Assembly (NCBI GenBank): GCA_050331575.1
Contig: JBHJGS010000020.1
Coordinates: forward strand, 1 to 64,000
DNA from: JBHJGS01 sp050331575
GTDB lineage: Bacteria > Pseudomonadota > Alphaproteobacteria > Sphingomonadales > Rhodothalassiaceae
Length of the DNA: 64,000 nt
Reading direction: 5' to 3'
The translations under genes and the position numbers were made by a program. Each line of letters begins with the position of its first letter. The stretch's first letter is position 1. Of the stretch, positions 15,458-24,485 are shown piece after piece. The notes under the pieces were generated by a model. The model searched no databases, was not told where the DNA came from, and worked only from the letters and a program-made list of their open reading frames with translations.

Positions 15458-17506
15458 TCAGCCGGCGGTCCGCGCCGCCGACAGCGTGGTCACCACCAAA
15501 TCCGCGGTAAGCACCTGAGGGAGAATAACGGCATCCCCGCCAGCAGGGAAGAACAGGTAAAGTGGCACGCCAGACCGCCCATACGCTTCCAGCGTCTCGG
15601 CAATCTCTGGATCCCGTGCGGTCCAGTCGCCGACCATCACGCTGATCTCTTGTTGCGCCAGAAAATCCTGAACAGCCGGCGTGTTCAGCGCGACGCGCTC
15701 ATTCACCTTGCAGGTAATGCACCAGGCTGCGGTGAAATAGACGAAGACCGGTCGCCCCTGCTGGCGCAGTTGAGCCAGGTCTGCGGTGTCATAGACCAAC
15801 GCGCCGGCGCGCGCCTTCGCCGCTGCCGGCGCTTCGGGCGCCAGATCGGCGGCGACCACCAGCCAGGAGACGATCGCTGCGGCCACCAGCGATACCGCGG
15901 CCAGTTGCGATCCGCGCCGTTTCAACCCCAGCTTGGACAGCCAAATGGCAAAGGCCACGATCAGCATGCCGATGAGGGCCGCCACCACCGCGTCCGGTCC
16001 GGCCAATTGGCCCAACACCCAAACCATCCAGATGGCGGCTAGAAACATCGGGAAGGCCAGCGCCTGTTTGAACGTGTCCATCCACGCCCCCGGCTTCGGC
16101 ATCAGCCGCCGGAGCGCGGGAATGAAGCTGATCAGCAGCACCGGCAGCGCCAAGCCCAGCCCCAAGAAGGCGAAGACCAAGAGCGAAATTGCCGCCGGCT
16201 GGGTGAGCGCGAAGCCCAGCGCAGTCGCCATGAACGGCGCCGTGCACGGCGTCGCCACTACCGTGGCCAGCACGCCGGTGAAGAACGCACCACGCGGTCC
16301 GGACTGCGCCGTCAGCCCTTGACCAACGCCGGCCAGACGGCCGGAGACCTCAAACCAACCCGTCAGATTCAGTCCCACAAGGAAAAGCACCACCGCCAGG
16401 GCGGTGACAACCAGCGGATCTTGCAGGTGAAAGCCCCAGCCCACCGCCTGGCCCGCCCCTTTCAGCACCAGCAGCAGCCCGGCCACCAGCAAGAAAGAAG
16501 AAATCACACCGGCGCCATAAGCCAAGCCCTCAACGCGTGCGGCACGTTCGGTCATGCCGCGGCTGTGCACAAGCGCAAGCGCCTTCAACGACAAGACCGG
16601 AAACACGCACGGCATCAGATTGAGGATCACGCCGCCGGCCAAGGCCGAGGCGAGAATGCCCAAAAAGGCGAGCAGCCCGAGCGGCGCCGCGGTCGATGGG
16701 GTCTCTTGCGTGACACCCACCGGCGCCGATCCGGTGACAACCGGCGCTTGCACTTGCCAGCCTTGCACCGATCCGTCGAGCCGTTCGATCTTCACCACGC
16801 CGGTCAAGGACTCAGCAATCTGCGCACCCGCGGCGATCGGCATGCTCAGGGTGAAGCCGTCGGCGGAGACCCCGGCCGTCTGCATCGCGGCATAATCGAT
16901 CGTCATGCCGTCTGCCGGGAAGAAATAGGCTTCGCGTATGTCCGCGATGTCCTCGGGCTCGGCGAACAAGGTCAGGTGCACTCTGCCGTCGGTTCGGGTG
17001 AATTCCGCGGGCCACAGGCTTGGCTGCGGCAATGCCGTGCGCGCCCGCGCAATCAGGCCCGGCGCCACCTCCTGGTCCGTGGCAACGCTGACCTGCGCCA
17101 TTTGCGGAATGCAGATATCCTTGCAGACCAGCCATTCAGCGAAGACGTCCAGCCGCTCCGGCAAAGCCGACTCGCTGCGGAACAGCAAGGTGACCGGTCC
17201 CTCATACCCATAGGTCATCAGACCCGCGACAGGCAGCCGCTCCGGTGTCGGATAGAAGGGTCCGTCAATGCCGTCCTGCCCCCAATCGACGATCGGCGCT
17301 GCGCCGCTGTCGCCGGGATTGCGCCAATAGGTGTGCCAGCCCTCTTCCGGCACGATGCGCAGTGCCAGCCAGCGGCCACCGTCGCTCTGCTGACCAAGAT
17401 AAATCTCAGCGGTGGAATGATCCGCAGTGAGAACCGCCGCGGGCGTGTCAGCCGCGGCAGCCGATCCGGCCAGCAAGGCCAGAAGCAGGAAGGCGAGTCG
17501 GGTCAT
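15458..17506 (-). CDS. DsbD/ScsB-like thiol:disulfide interchange protein
   Basis: A 682-residue membrane reductase that carries electrons from cytoplasmic thioredoxin to the periplasm. Layout: signal peptide (MTRLAFLLLALLAGSAAAA), a periplasmic domain to about residue 280 (with a Cys pair in LVCKDICIPQ), a membrane core with the two essential Cys in LNLMPCVFP (about 298) and VATPCTAPFM (about 420), and a C-terminal thioredoxin domain with AAWCITCKV (about 595). This is the DsbD/ScsB arrangement. The redoxin gene that follows is a likely client. The start at 17506 gives a good signal peptide. A repeat lies between it and the LysR gene upstream on the same strand. Confidence 0.9.
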   Translation of the reverse strand: MTRLAFLLLALLAGSAAAADTPAAVLTADHSTAEIYLGQQSDGGRWLALRIVPEEGWHTYWRNPGDSGAAPIVDWGQDGIDGPFYPTPERLPVAGLMTYGYEGPVTLLFRSESALPERLDVFAEWLVCKDICIPQMAQVSVATDQEVAPGLIARARTALPQPSLWPAEFTRTDGRVHLTLFAEPEDIADIREAYFFPADGMTIDYAAMQTAGVSADGFTLSMPIAAGAQIAESLTGVVKIERLDGSVQGWQVQAPVVTGSAPVGVTQETPSTAAPLGLLAFLGILASALAGGVILNLMPCVFPVLSLKALALVHSRGMTERAARVEGLAYGAGVISSFLLVAGLLLVLKGAGQAVGWGFHLQDPLVVTALAVVLFLVGLNLTGWFEVSGRLAGVGQGLTAQSGPRGAFFTGVLATVVATPCTAPFMATALGFALTQPAAISLLVFAFLGLGLALPVLLISFIPALRRLMPKPGAWMDTFKQALAFPMFLAAIWMVWVLGQLAGPDAVVAALIGMLIVAFAIWLSKLGLKRRGSQLAAVSLVAAAIVSWLVVAADLAPEAPAAAKARAGALVYDTADLAQLRQQGRPVFVYFTAAWCITCKVNERVALNTPAVQDFLAQQEISVMVGDWTARDPEIAETLEAYGRSGVPLYLFFPAGGDAVILPQVLTADLVVTTLSAARTAG

Positions 17507-17598
17507 GGCGTCTTATGTACGTGCTGGGCGGCCAAGCGGAAAGCAACAAGCCGCTCGCGCCCGGTCATTCCTGTGTGAAGGCGAGCGCCAACGGCTCT

Positions 17599-17670
17599 TA
17601 GAGCGACATCCATTAGAGCGACATCCATCCGATCACGCGCGACCGCGGGTGATCGGATAGTGCCCTAAAA
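17599..17670. repeat. Palindromic repeat with tandem 15-mer, at the LysR stop codon
   Basis: Two tandem copies of TAGAGCGACATCCAT (17599-17613, 17614-17628) lead into a palindrome, ATCCGATCAC (17627-17636) and GTGATCGGAT (17649-17658), then AGTGCCCTAAAA. Read on the minus strand this begins TTTTAGGGC, and the TAG is the LysR stop codon. It is the most complete copy of the family also seen at 5783 and 10101. Confidence 0.75.
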
Positions 17671-18603
17671 CTCTTGGAACAGCGCCAGATCGCGTTGAAA
17701 TTCTTCATAGAGGAAGTCGAGGAGGACTCGGATGCGTGGGGCTGCTTGTAAATCACGATGGGTCAGCAACCACAGATCGATCCGATGTTCGAAGCTGTCG
17801 GTGAGCACCGCCTGAAGCGCGGGATAATTATACGCCATAAAGCCGGGCGCGCAGACCAAGCCCATCCCGTTTTGCGCCAATGACAGCTGAACATTGATAT
17901 TGTTAGTGGACAAACGCCCATGCACCGGCCCGGCAATGGCCGCCAATTCGGCATTCTGCGGCAGGGTCGCCATATCCTCCAAGGCCCCGATCAATCGGTG
18001 ATCCTTCAAGGTCTCCAAGCTTTCCGGCCGGCCGTGCTGCTCAAAATAGGTTTCTGCGCCATAGATCGAACACCGCGCATAGCCCATTCGTCGGCCTACC
18101 AGATCTGCGGAAATCGGGTCGCCGAAGCGGATCGCGATATCCGCCTGGTGGCGCACAAGGTCCACCCGCTTATGGCCCGCCAATATGGCGATCTCGATCT
18201 CCGGATACTGCTCCTGGAAAACCTGCAGGCGCGGCGGCAGCCAATGCTCAGCCAGGCCTTGCGTGGTGGTGAGGACAATCGTGCCGGTCAAGGTATCCTG
18301 CAGACCGGAGGCCACGCGGCGCAGTTGGATGGCATATTGGCGCAACCCATTGGCCACCGAGAGCAGGGCCTGCCCCTCCCCGGTCAGCACCGGGCCTTCG
18401 GGCCGCTGCTCGAACAGCCGCAAGCCTAGCCGCTCTTCCAAATGTGCGATACGGCGACTGACCGTCGGCTGAGACACTCGCAACGCCCGCGCCGCGGCAG
18501 AATAGTTGCCGTGCTCAACCACAGACAGGAAAAAGCGATAATCGTCCCAGTTCTCCGGGTGCGTGACCGGATTGCCTCGGACGATGGACGTGACAGCCGC
18601 CAT
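17665..18603 (-). CDS. LysR-family transcriptional regulator
   Basis: A 312-residue LysR regulator. The N-terminal winged helix is clear (DDYRFFLSVVEHGNYSAAARAL, VSQPTVSRRIAHLEERLGLRLFEQRPEGPVLT), with the linker helix and then the effector-binding domain (TGTIVLTTTQGL to the C-terminus). The target is unknown. It faces away from the autotransporter gene across a 317-bp gap, and LysR proteins often control a divergent neighbour, so that gene is a candidate. GAGG lies about 6 bases before the ATG at 18603, which supports this start. Confidence 0.92.
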   Translation of the reverse strand: MAAVTSIVRGNPVTHPENWDDYRFFLSVVEHGNYSAAARALRVSQPTVSRRIAHLEERLGLRLFEQRPEGPVLTGEGQALLSVANGLRQYAIQLRRVASGLQDTLTGTIVLTTTQGLAEHWLPPRLQVFQEQYPEIEIAILAGHKRVDLVRHQADIAIRFGDPISADLVGRRMGYARCSIYGAETYFEQHGRPESLETLKDHRLIGALEDMATLPQNAELAAIAGPVHGRLSTNNINVQLSLAQNGMGLVCAPGFMAYNYPALQAVLTDSFEHRIDLWLLTHRDLQAAPRIRVLLDFLYEEFQRDLALFQEF

Positions 18604-18920
18604 GAGCGCCTCTTTTGTCTCTTAATCCGACCTACTGCGCTAATATGCCGCAAAACACGGCCTCTGACATCCTCCCCCGCGCTCATCGTGATAATTCGTG
18701 AAAAAAACACAGTTTTTTCTGAATGGGCCCGACCAAACACTGGGCAACCGCCGCTAACCCATTGAATTTCCTGCAAAGAAATCTGTTGGTGTGAAATGCA
18801 AAAAATTTGATGGTTCGTGAGCCGATCCTGACGCTGTTTACACGCCGCCGGCCTCATCCACGGTTTCAAGGAACTCCCGGGGGTCGGTCTGGGGTGGTTC
18901 CGACTTTAGTGAGATGAGCG
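18604..18920. other. Divergent intergenic region between LysR and autotransporter genes
   Basis: About 317 bases, richer in A and T than the surroundings. A-tract and T-tract arms AAAAAAC (18702-18708) and GTTTTTT (18712-18718) form a small hairpin or bent-DNA segment. No reading frame is convincing. It must hold both promoters, but no hexamer pair with good spacing was recognised. A LysR site in this region would be expected if it controls either gene. Confidence 0.55.
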
Positions 18921-21803
18921 ATGAAAAGGCATGCTCCGTGTCCGTTGCGGTCCGTTTCCCGGCAACGTCAGAAGCATTTGTTGGCCTCCGCCTCTGCCGG
19001 TGCCCTGCTTCACCTGGCCTCCATGTCAGCCATGGCACAGACCATCATCGAGGATGGCAACACCGCCACCGTGGTCAGCCAAGTCGATGGCGAAACCATT
19101 TCGGCCGCCCCCAGCGTGATGAGCGAAGTCGCCGATGCGCCCGTGGTGATCTTCGCCACGGATAATGTGACCCTGACAAATGCCGGCACCCTGAGCACCG
19201 TCGGCACCACCCAGACCGTTCAGATCAATGAGGGCACAAGCGGCGGCATCGTGGACAATACCGCCACCGGCCTCTTGCTCGGCCAATCCCGCGTCATCGA
19301 CCTGCGCGGCATCGGCACCGTGGTGACCAATGCCGGCACCATCCTGGGCACCGGCAATCAGCGCAACGGCACGGTCTATGCCGACAGCACCGCCCAAGAC
19401 TTCGTCATCGACAATAGTGGCACGATTGATGCGGGTGCGGGGCTGGAGGGGGCTGGCTTCTCCTTGGAGCTGGCCGACACCGGCAATGCCTTCACCATCA
19501 CCAATGCCGGCTCGATCCTGGGCCGGGGCCAGGCGGCCGCCGGGCTGGCCACCGCCGGCGACGGCATCCGGCTGGAGCGCACCCGCGTGGGCGGCATGCT
19601 CGACGGCTCCACCACCGGGCTGTTCACCGGCGCGATCAGCAATGCCGGCACGATCAGCTCCGAGGCAACCGCCGGCACCACCGCGGGCGTCCGCGCCGTC
19701 AATGGCGTGTCGTTCCAGGGCAGCCTGACCAATGAGGCGGGCGGCACCATCGCCGGCGTCAATAACGGCGTCTATTTCGGCACCGGCGACCACACCGGCG
19801 GCACCGTCACCAATGCCGGCACCATCTCCTCCGACAGCCGGGCTTTCAATATCGACGGCACCGGCCTGGCCCTGGTCAACACCGGCACCATCCTGGGCAC
19901 CGGCAATCAGCGCAACGGCACCGTCTATGCCGATGCCACCGCCGATGCCTTCGCCATTACCAACAGCGGCACGATTGATGCGGGCGCGGGCAATCAAGGC
20001 TCCGGCGTCTCGCTGCAGCTGGGCGCCGTCGACGGCGCCAGCGTCAGCTTCAGCCTGGAGAATTCCGGCAGCATCGATGGCCGCGGCGAGGCCCTGGCCA
20101 GTGGTGCGGCGGCGGGCCTGCGCCTGTTCAACGGCGCCGCCGGCGTCACGGTGACGGGGGATATCGTCAATTCCGGCACCATCGCATCGGAAACCTCAGC
20201 CGCGATCCTGATCGAAGACGTCAATTTCGCCGGCACGATCACCAATAGCGGCACGCTGACCGGAGCAACCGCGGCGGTTGACGCCTCCGCGGCCACGGGC
20301 GGGCTGAGCTTCATCCAGACCGGCCGCCTGGACGGTGCCTTCATCGGCTCTGACTTCCAGGACAGCCTGACCTTCGGCACGGGCCAATCGACCCTCGCGG
20401 CGAGCGTGCTCGGCGGCGTTGACGTGCTGGTGCTGCAAGATGCCACGTTGGATGTGGAGGGCGCGCAAACCATCGACGGCAGCTTCACCACCAATGGCGG
20501 GCTGACATTCACCCTGGGCAGCGACAGCCTGGCAGTGGACGGCGACGTCACCTTGGGTGCGGATAGCAGCGTGACGGTGGCAAGCCCCGACGATATCACC
20601 GGCCTTGCCTTGGGCGAGAGCATCACCGTGCTGAGCCAGACCGGCAGCTTCACCGACAATGGCGCCGTCGTCACGGTGACCGACACGGCCTTTCTGGTGG
20701 ATTTCCAGCTAAGCCCGAGCGCGCTGGCGGTGACGCCGGTGGCGGCCGATCTCACCGGGGTCTCAGCCGATGCCAATCTCTCCGCCTTCGGCGGCGCGGT
20801 GACCGAAGCCTTTTCCGCCGGAGCGCTGGGCGCCGAGGCCGTGGCATTGTTGAACGGCGTGTCCGGCGCGGCAGAGTTTGAGAGCGTGTCCTTGGAGCTG
20901 TTGCCGGCGATCAATGAGGGCGTCACCCGAGAGATCTTCGAGACCCAAAGCCTGAGCAACGCCTTCGTTGATCGGCGCGTGCAAGGTGAGGGCACCGGAG
21001 TGTGGGGCCAGGCGCTGTATCGGACCGCCAACCGGGACGCCGAGAGCCTCAGCGTCACCGGCTATGATGCCGATGCCTTCGGTTTCACCATCGGTGCGGA
21101 CCGGGCATTCAGCGAGGCGTTCACCGCCGGTCTTGCGTTCAGCTATGCCGATATCGACATCGATGAGGACGGCGCCCAACCTGAGAATGCCGAGATCGAC
21201 TCCTATCAGATTTCCGGCTATGCGGACTTCAATGCCGGCGCCTTCTTTGCCACCGGGCTGGTCGGCTATTCCTTCAACAATGTCGATACCGACCGGACCA
21301 CTGCCCTGGGCGGCGTGACCGGCAGCTTCGATGTTGACGGCATCAATGCCCAGACCACGATCGGATATGACCTGATCCCGGGTGAGGCACGGTTCACGCC
21401 GCTGATCGGTCTGCACTATGCCAATCTGTCGTCGGACAGCTATACCGAAACCGGCGGCCTGGGCCTGGAGATCGACGGTGAGGATGTCAGCTTCCTGGAC
21501 TTGCGCGCGGGCTTTGAAGCCGCGCTGAACCGCCAGGGCGAGACCTGGTCGGTGCAGCCGCTGCTCCGGGCTGCTTTCGTCTATGACGCCATTGCCGATG
21601 AACGCGCCTTCGACATTGGCCTGTCCGGGGCCGCGCCGTTCCGGCTGACCAGCACCGAACCGGCCGAGGCGCGCGCGGAATTCGGCGCCGGTCTGCGACT
21701 GGCCCATCAGAGCGGCTTCAGCCTGAACCTGGAATATGATGGCGAACTGGCGGACAATTATACCGCGCATGGCCTATTCCTGCGCGCGGAATTCCGCTTT
21801 TGA
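18921..21803 (+). CDS. Autotransporter with repeat-rich passenger
   Basis: A 960-residue type V secreted protein. It has a long signal region (about 40 residues, cleavage after MAMAQ-type SMSAMA), a passenger (about 40-640) made of short strands with repeated NAGTI, NSGTI and SG/GT motifs expected to form a beta-helix, and a C-terminal autotransporter barrel from about residue 690 (GVWGQALYRTANRD) to the terminal Phe in RAEFRF, the usual last residue for outer-membrane insertion. Residues about 137-185 and 321-367 are near-duplicates, and the DNA beneath is almost identical, pointing to recent internal duplication. No protease or lipase motif was recognised; adhesion is the default guess. A strong terminator follows. 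Confidence 0.88.
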   Translation: MKRHAPCPLRSVSRQRQKHLLASASAGALLHLASMSAMAQTIIEDGNTATVVSQVDGETISAAPSVMSEVADAPVVIFATDNVTLTNAGTLSTVGTTQTVQINEGTSGGIVDNTATGLLLGQSRVIDLRGIGTVVTNAGTILGTGNQRNGTVYADSTAQDFVIDNSGTIDAGAGLEGAGFSLELADTGNAFTITNAGSILGRGQAAAGLATAGDGIRLERTRVGGMLDGSTTGLFTGAISNAGTISSEATAGTTAGVRAVNGVSFQGSLTNEAGGTIAGVNNGVYFGTGDHTGGTVTNAGTISSDSRAFNIDGTGLALVNTGTILGTGNQRNGTVYADATADAFAITNSGTIDAGAGNQGSGVSLQLGAVDGASVSFSLENSGSIDGRGEALASGAAAGLRLFNGAAGVTVTGDIVNSGTIASETSAAILIEDVNFAGTITNSGTLTGATAAVDASAATGGLSFIQTGRLDGAFIGSDFQDSLTFGTGQSTLAASVLGGVDVLVLQDATLDVEGAQTIDGSFTTNGGLTFTLGSDSLAVDGDVTLGADSSVTVASPDDITGLALGESITVLSQTGSFTDNGAVVTVTDTAFLVDFQLSPSALAVTPVAADLTGVSADANLSAFGGAVTEAFSAGALGAEAVALLNGVSGAAEFESVSLELLPAINEGVTREIFETQSLSNAFVDRRVQGEGTGVWGQALYRTANRDAESLSVTGYDADAFGFTIGADRAFSEAFTAGLAFSYADIDIDEDGAQPENAEIDSYQISGYADFNAGAFFATGLVGYSFNNVDTDRTTALGGVTGSFDVDGINAQTTIGYDLIPGEARFTPLIGLHYANLSSDSYTETGGLGLEIDGEDVSFLDLRAGFEAALNRQGETWSVQPLLRAAFVYDAIADERAFDIGLSGAAPFRLTSTEPAEARAEFGAGLRLAHQSGFSLNLEYDGELADNYTAHGLFLRAEFRF

Positions 21804-21827
21804 TTGACCAAGCGGTCATCATCTATC

Positions 21828-21866
21828 CGGAGCGCCTTCCAAGGGAGGGCGCTCCGTTTTTCTTTT
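21828..21866 (+). terminator. Strong Rho-independent terminator after the autotransporter
   Basis: A 13-bp stem (21828-21840 with 21844-21856, including one G-T pair) with a 3-base loop, followed by TTTTTCTTTT. Confidence 0.9.
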
Positions 21867-21922
21867 ACCCCGGCGGCGATCATCGGCACAGTGTCGACCA
21901 CACCGAAAAGGGAGGCTGAACC

Positions 21923-23599
21923 ATGCGCGGGACGATCGCGATCGCGTTGGCATCATTGGTTACGAGCACGGCGGTCCATGCACAGCCGGCCGGCTATCAG
22001 GAGCTGGTGACGCTGTTTGAAGACTGGCGCGCCTTCGAGACGCCGCCGATGGCCCAGGGCGTGCCGGATTATACCGCCGACACCACCGCCCAGCGCCACG
22101 ACGAGCTGAAGGCTTTGCAGGCGCGCCTGGCAGACATGGACATTGCCGATTGGCCGGTGGCCCAAAAGATCGACTATCATCTGGTGCGCGCGGAAATGAA
22201 CGGCATGGACTTCAACATCCGCGTCCTGCAGCCCTGGGCCCGCGATCCGGCCTTCTATCAATCGATCTGGACCTATCAGAGCGATACCCCGGCGCATGAA
22301 GGCCCGACGCACCATGCCCTGGTCGAGCTGTGGACCTATGACTTTCCCTTGACTGCCGCGGAGGCGCGGCGGCTGACCGAGGAACTGGCGACGATCCCGC
22401 CGCTGCTGGACCAGGCCCGTGACAATCTGACCGGCAATGCCGCTGATCTGTGGCGCGCCGGCACCCAGACCCTGCGCGAGCAAGCCGACACGCTGGCAGA
22501 GCTGGCAGAGCGCGTCGCCGACGGGCCTGCGGAGCTGACGCGCGCGGTCGCCCAGGCACACCGTGCCACGCGCGCCTTCGTCGGCTGGCTGGAGGAGCAG
22601 GCGCCCAGGAAGACCGGACCGTCTGGCCTGGGCAAGGATCTGTACACCTGGCACCTGCGCAATGTGCATCTGGTGCCGATGGACTGGGCCGATGAAGTGA
22701 TCCTATTGAAGCGCGAACTTTCCCGTGCGCATGCCAGCTTGCGCCTGGAACAGCAGCGCAACAAAGACCGGCCGCCGCTTCAGGCCGCTGACAGTCCGGA
22801 AGAGTATGACCGCCGCGCCAGCGCTGCGATCGACGCCTATCTGGCCTTCCTGGACGAGGCCGGCGTGCTGGAGGTGCAGCCCTATATGAAGCCGGCGCTG
22901 TTGGCGCATACCGGTGCCTATGTGCCCCAGGATCGGCGCAACTTCTTCAGCCGGGCCATGCATTATGACCTGACCACATTGCTCACCCACTTCTATCACT
23001 GGTGGGATCTGGCGCTGATGCAGGCCCAGCCGCACGACAGCCCGATCCGGCGCGGCCCCCTGCTCTACAATATCTTCGACAGCCGGGCCGAAGGCATGGC
23101 CACCGCGATGGAGGAGATCTACCTGCACGCCGGCGGCTATGATGACCGACCGCGCGTGCGCGAGGTGGTCTGGATCATGCTGGCGCAGCGGGCGGCGCGG
23201 GGCTTGGGCTCGCTTTACGCCCATGCCAATGAGATGACCATGGCCGAGGCCGCGGACTTCCATGTCGCGCGCACGCCGGACCAGTGGATGAGCCCGGATC
23301 TGCCGCTGCTGGCGTTTGAACAGCAGCTGTATCTGCGCCAGCCCGGCTACGGCACCAGCTATGTCACCGGCAAATATCTGATCGAAAAGCTGATGGCGGA
23401 TTATGCTGAACAGCAGGGCGAGGCCTTTTCCACCAAGGCCTTCTTCAAGCAGCTGGACGCGCTGGGCGTCATCCCGGTGTCGATGCTGCACTGGCAGATG
23501 GTCGGCCTGACCCCAGAGATCGAGGCGCTGTTGACCACCGAGCCGATGCCCGGCCTGGATCCGGCCAGCCGCACGCCCGCCCCGGCGCCCACGCAATAG
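21923..23599 (+). CDS. DUF885-like exported protein with altered metal motif
   Basis: A 558-residue protein with a signal peptide (MRGTIAIALASLVTSTAVHA) and a mostly helical body. Two DUF885 landmarks are recognisable: SRAEGMATAMEE (about 388, compare EGWALYxE) and QPGYGTSYVTGKYLIEKL (about 474, compare PGxAxxYxxGxxxI). The zinc-binding block normally written HExxPGHH is not present; the corresponding place (about 355) reads LTHFYHWWDLAL. It may be a divergent peptidase or a non-enzymatic relative. The ATG at 21923 has GGGAGG 7 bases upstream. No operon partner is evident. Confidence 0.6.
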   Translation: MRGTIAIALASLVTSTAVHAQPAGYQELVTLFEDWRAFETPPMAQGVPDYTADTTAQRHDELKALQARLADMDIADWPVAQKIDYHLVRAEMNGMDFNIRVLQPWARDPAFYQSIWTYQSDTPAHEGPTHHALVELWTYDFPLTAAEARRLTEELATIPPLLDQARDNLTGNAADLWRAGTQTLREQADTLAELAERVADGPAELTRAVAQAHRATRAFVGWLEEQAPRKTGPSGLGKDLYTWHLRNVHLVPMDWADEVILLKRELSRAHASLRLEQQRNKDRPPLQAADSPEEYDRRASAAIDAYLAFLDEAGVLEVQPYMKPALLAHTGAYVPQDRRNFFSRAMHYDLTTLLTHFYHWWDLALMQAQPHDSPIRRGPLLYNIFDSRAEGMATAMEEIYLHAGGYDDRPRVREVVWIMLAQRAARGLGSLYAHANEMTMAEAADFHVARTPDQWMSPDLPLLAFEQQLYLRQPGYGTSYVTGKYLIEKLMADYAEQQGEAFSTKAFFKQLDALGVIPVSMLHWQMVGLTPEIEALLTTEPMPGLDPASRTPAPAPTQ

Positions 23600-23810
23600 A
23601 GCGGCCCGGCCTGCGTGGACCCGGCGGCCGATCGCTTCGCCGCCGGTCAGGTCAGGCAGGCGGGTTTGAGCGGCCAGGGGACTGGCCGGCCTGGCCGGCG
23701 AGATACCGGGCCAAACGCTCACGACAGGCTTGCCGCCGCCCGCTGGTGACAAGCGCCGATACCGTCGCTGCCAAGATTGCCGCATCCCGCCGCAATCGCC
23801 AGGTGCGCAC
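23600..23810. other. Gap between convergent genes
   Basis: About 210 bases with no supported gene. It contains the short hairpin GGCGGC / GCCGCC (about 23624-23644), with TAGAGCGGCC at the DUF885-like stop, faintly like the edge of the dispersed repeat but too short to call. Confidence 0.4.
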
Positions 23811-24383
23811 CTACTCCGCCTCCATTTGATGCTTCAGCGGCGCAATATGGCGGATATAGAGCATCTCCGGCTCGGCCATGCCGTCCAACACCTCGTCCGC
23901 GCACAGAAAGTCGATCGCGGCCGGTCCGGTGACGCCGGGGCGCACGGACAAGACCGTGTCTCGAACGTCCCGAGGCACATCCGCCAGGAGATGCGGCACC
24001 TCCGGCCGGGGTCCGACAAGGCTCATCTTGCCGCGCAGCACATCGATCAATTGCGGCAGTTCGTCCAGGCGGGTGCGGCGCAGCCAGCGGCCCAGCGGCG
24101 TCACCCGGGCATCACCCCGCACAGCCACCGCGCTGCCCTGCTCGCCGCCGCGGTGAAGCGTGCGGAACTTGTGCAGCAGGAACGCACACCCGCCCTGGCC
24201 CAGGCGTTCCTGCCGAGTCATGATCGGCCCGGGCGAGGACATCTTCACAGCCACTGCCAGGATCAGCAGCACCGGGCTGAGAAGCACCAGGATCCCCGCC
24301 GCTGCGACCATGTCGAACAGGCGCTTCACCCGGCGGGCGGCGCGGGTGTCGCGCACCGAGAGGTTTTTGGCAGGGCGATGCAT
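23811..24383 (-). CDS. Bacterial sugar transferase (undecaprenyl-phosphate glycosyl-1-phosphate type)
   Basis: A 190-residue single-domain sugar transferase of the WcaJ/PglC type. One N-terminal hydrophobic segment (RLFDMVAAAGILVLLSPVLL) is followed by the catalytic core: SSPGPIMTRQERLG, FLLHKFRTL, TRLDELPQLIDVL and MSLVGPRPEVPHL. It would move a sugar phosphate onto a lipid carrier in the inner membrane to start polysaccharide or glycan synthesis. It is short, lacking the extra membrane helices of WcaJ. No other polysaccharide genes are adjacent. The start at 24383 is chosen from AAGGGG just upstream and the family's usual N-terminus. Confidence 0.85.
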   Translation of the reverse strand: MHRPAKNLSVRDTRAARRVKRLFDMVAAAGILVLLSPVLLILAVAVKMSSPGPIMTRQERLGQGGCAFLLHKFRTLHRGGEQGSAVAVRGDARVTPLGRWLRRTRLDELPQLIDVLRGKMSLVGPRPEVPHLLADVPRDVRDTVLSVRPGVTGPAAIDFLCADEVLDGMAEPEMLYIRHIAPLKHQMEAE

Positions 24384-24485
24384 TCCTGCCCCTTCTTGAG
24401 CGCTGGTCTCGCATTGAGGGAACGTGCCTGTGGTGCTCACCGTTCTGACCGCCGTTAACCCATTGCCGGCGCCACGGGGAGTCCG

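Noticed and set aside
24440..24470. CtrA half-sites of the TTAACCAT type
   Set aside because: GTTAACCCATTG and similar strings at about 18753 and 26669 carry an extra C and lack the TTAA-N7-TTAA spacing.
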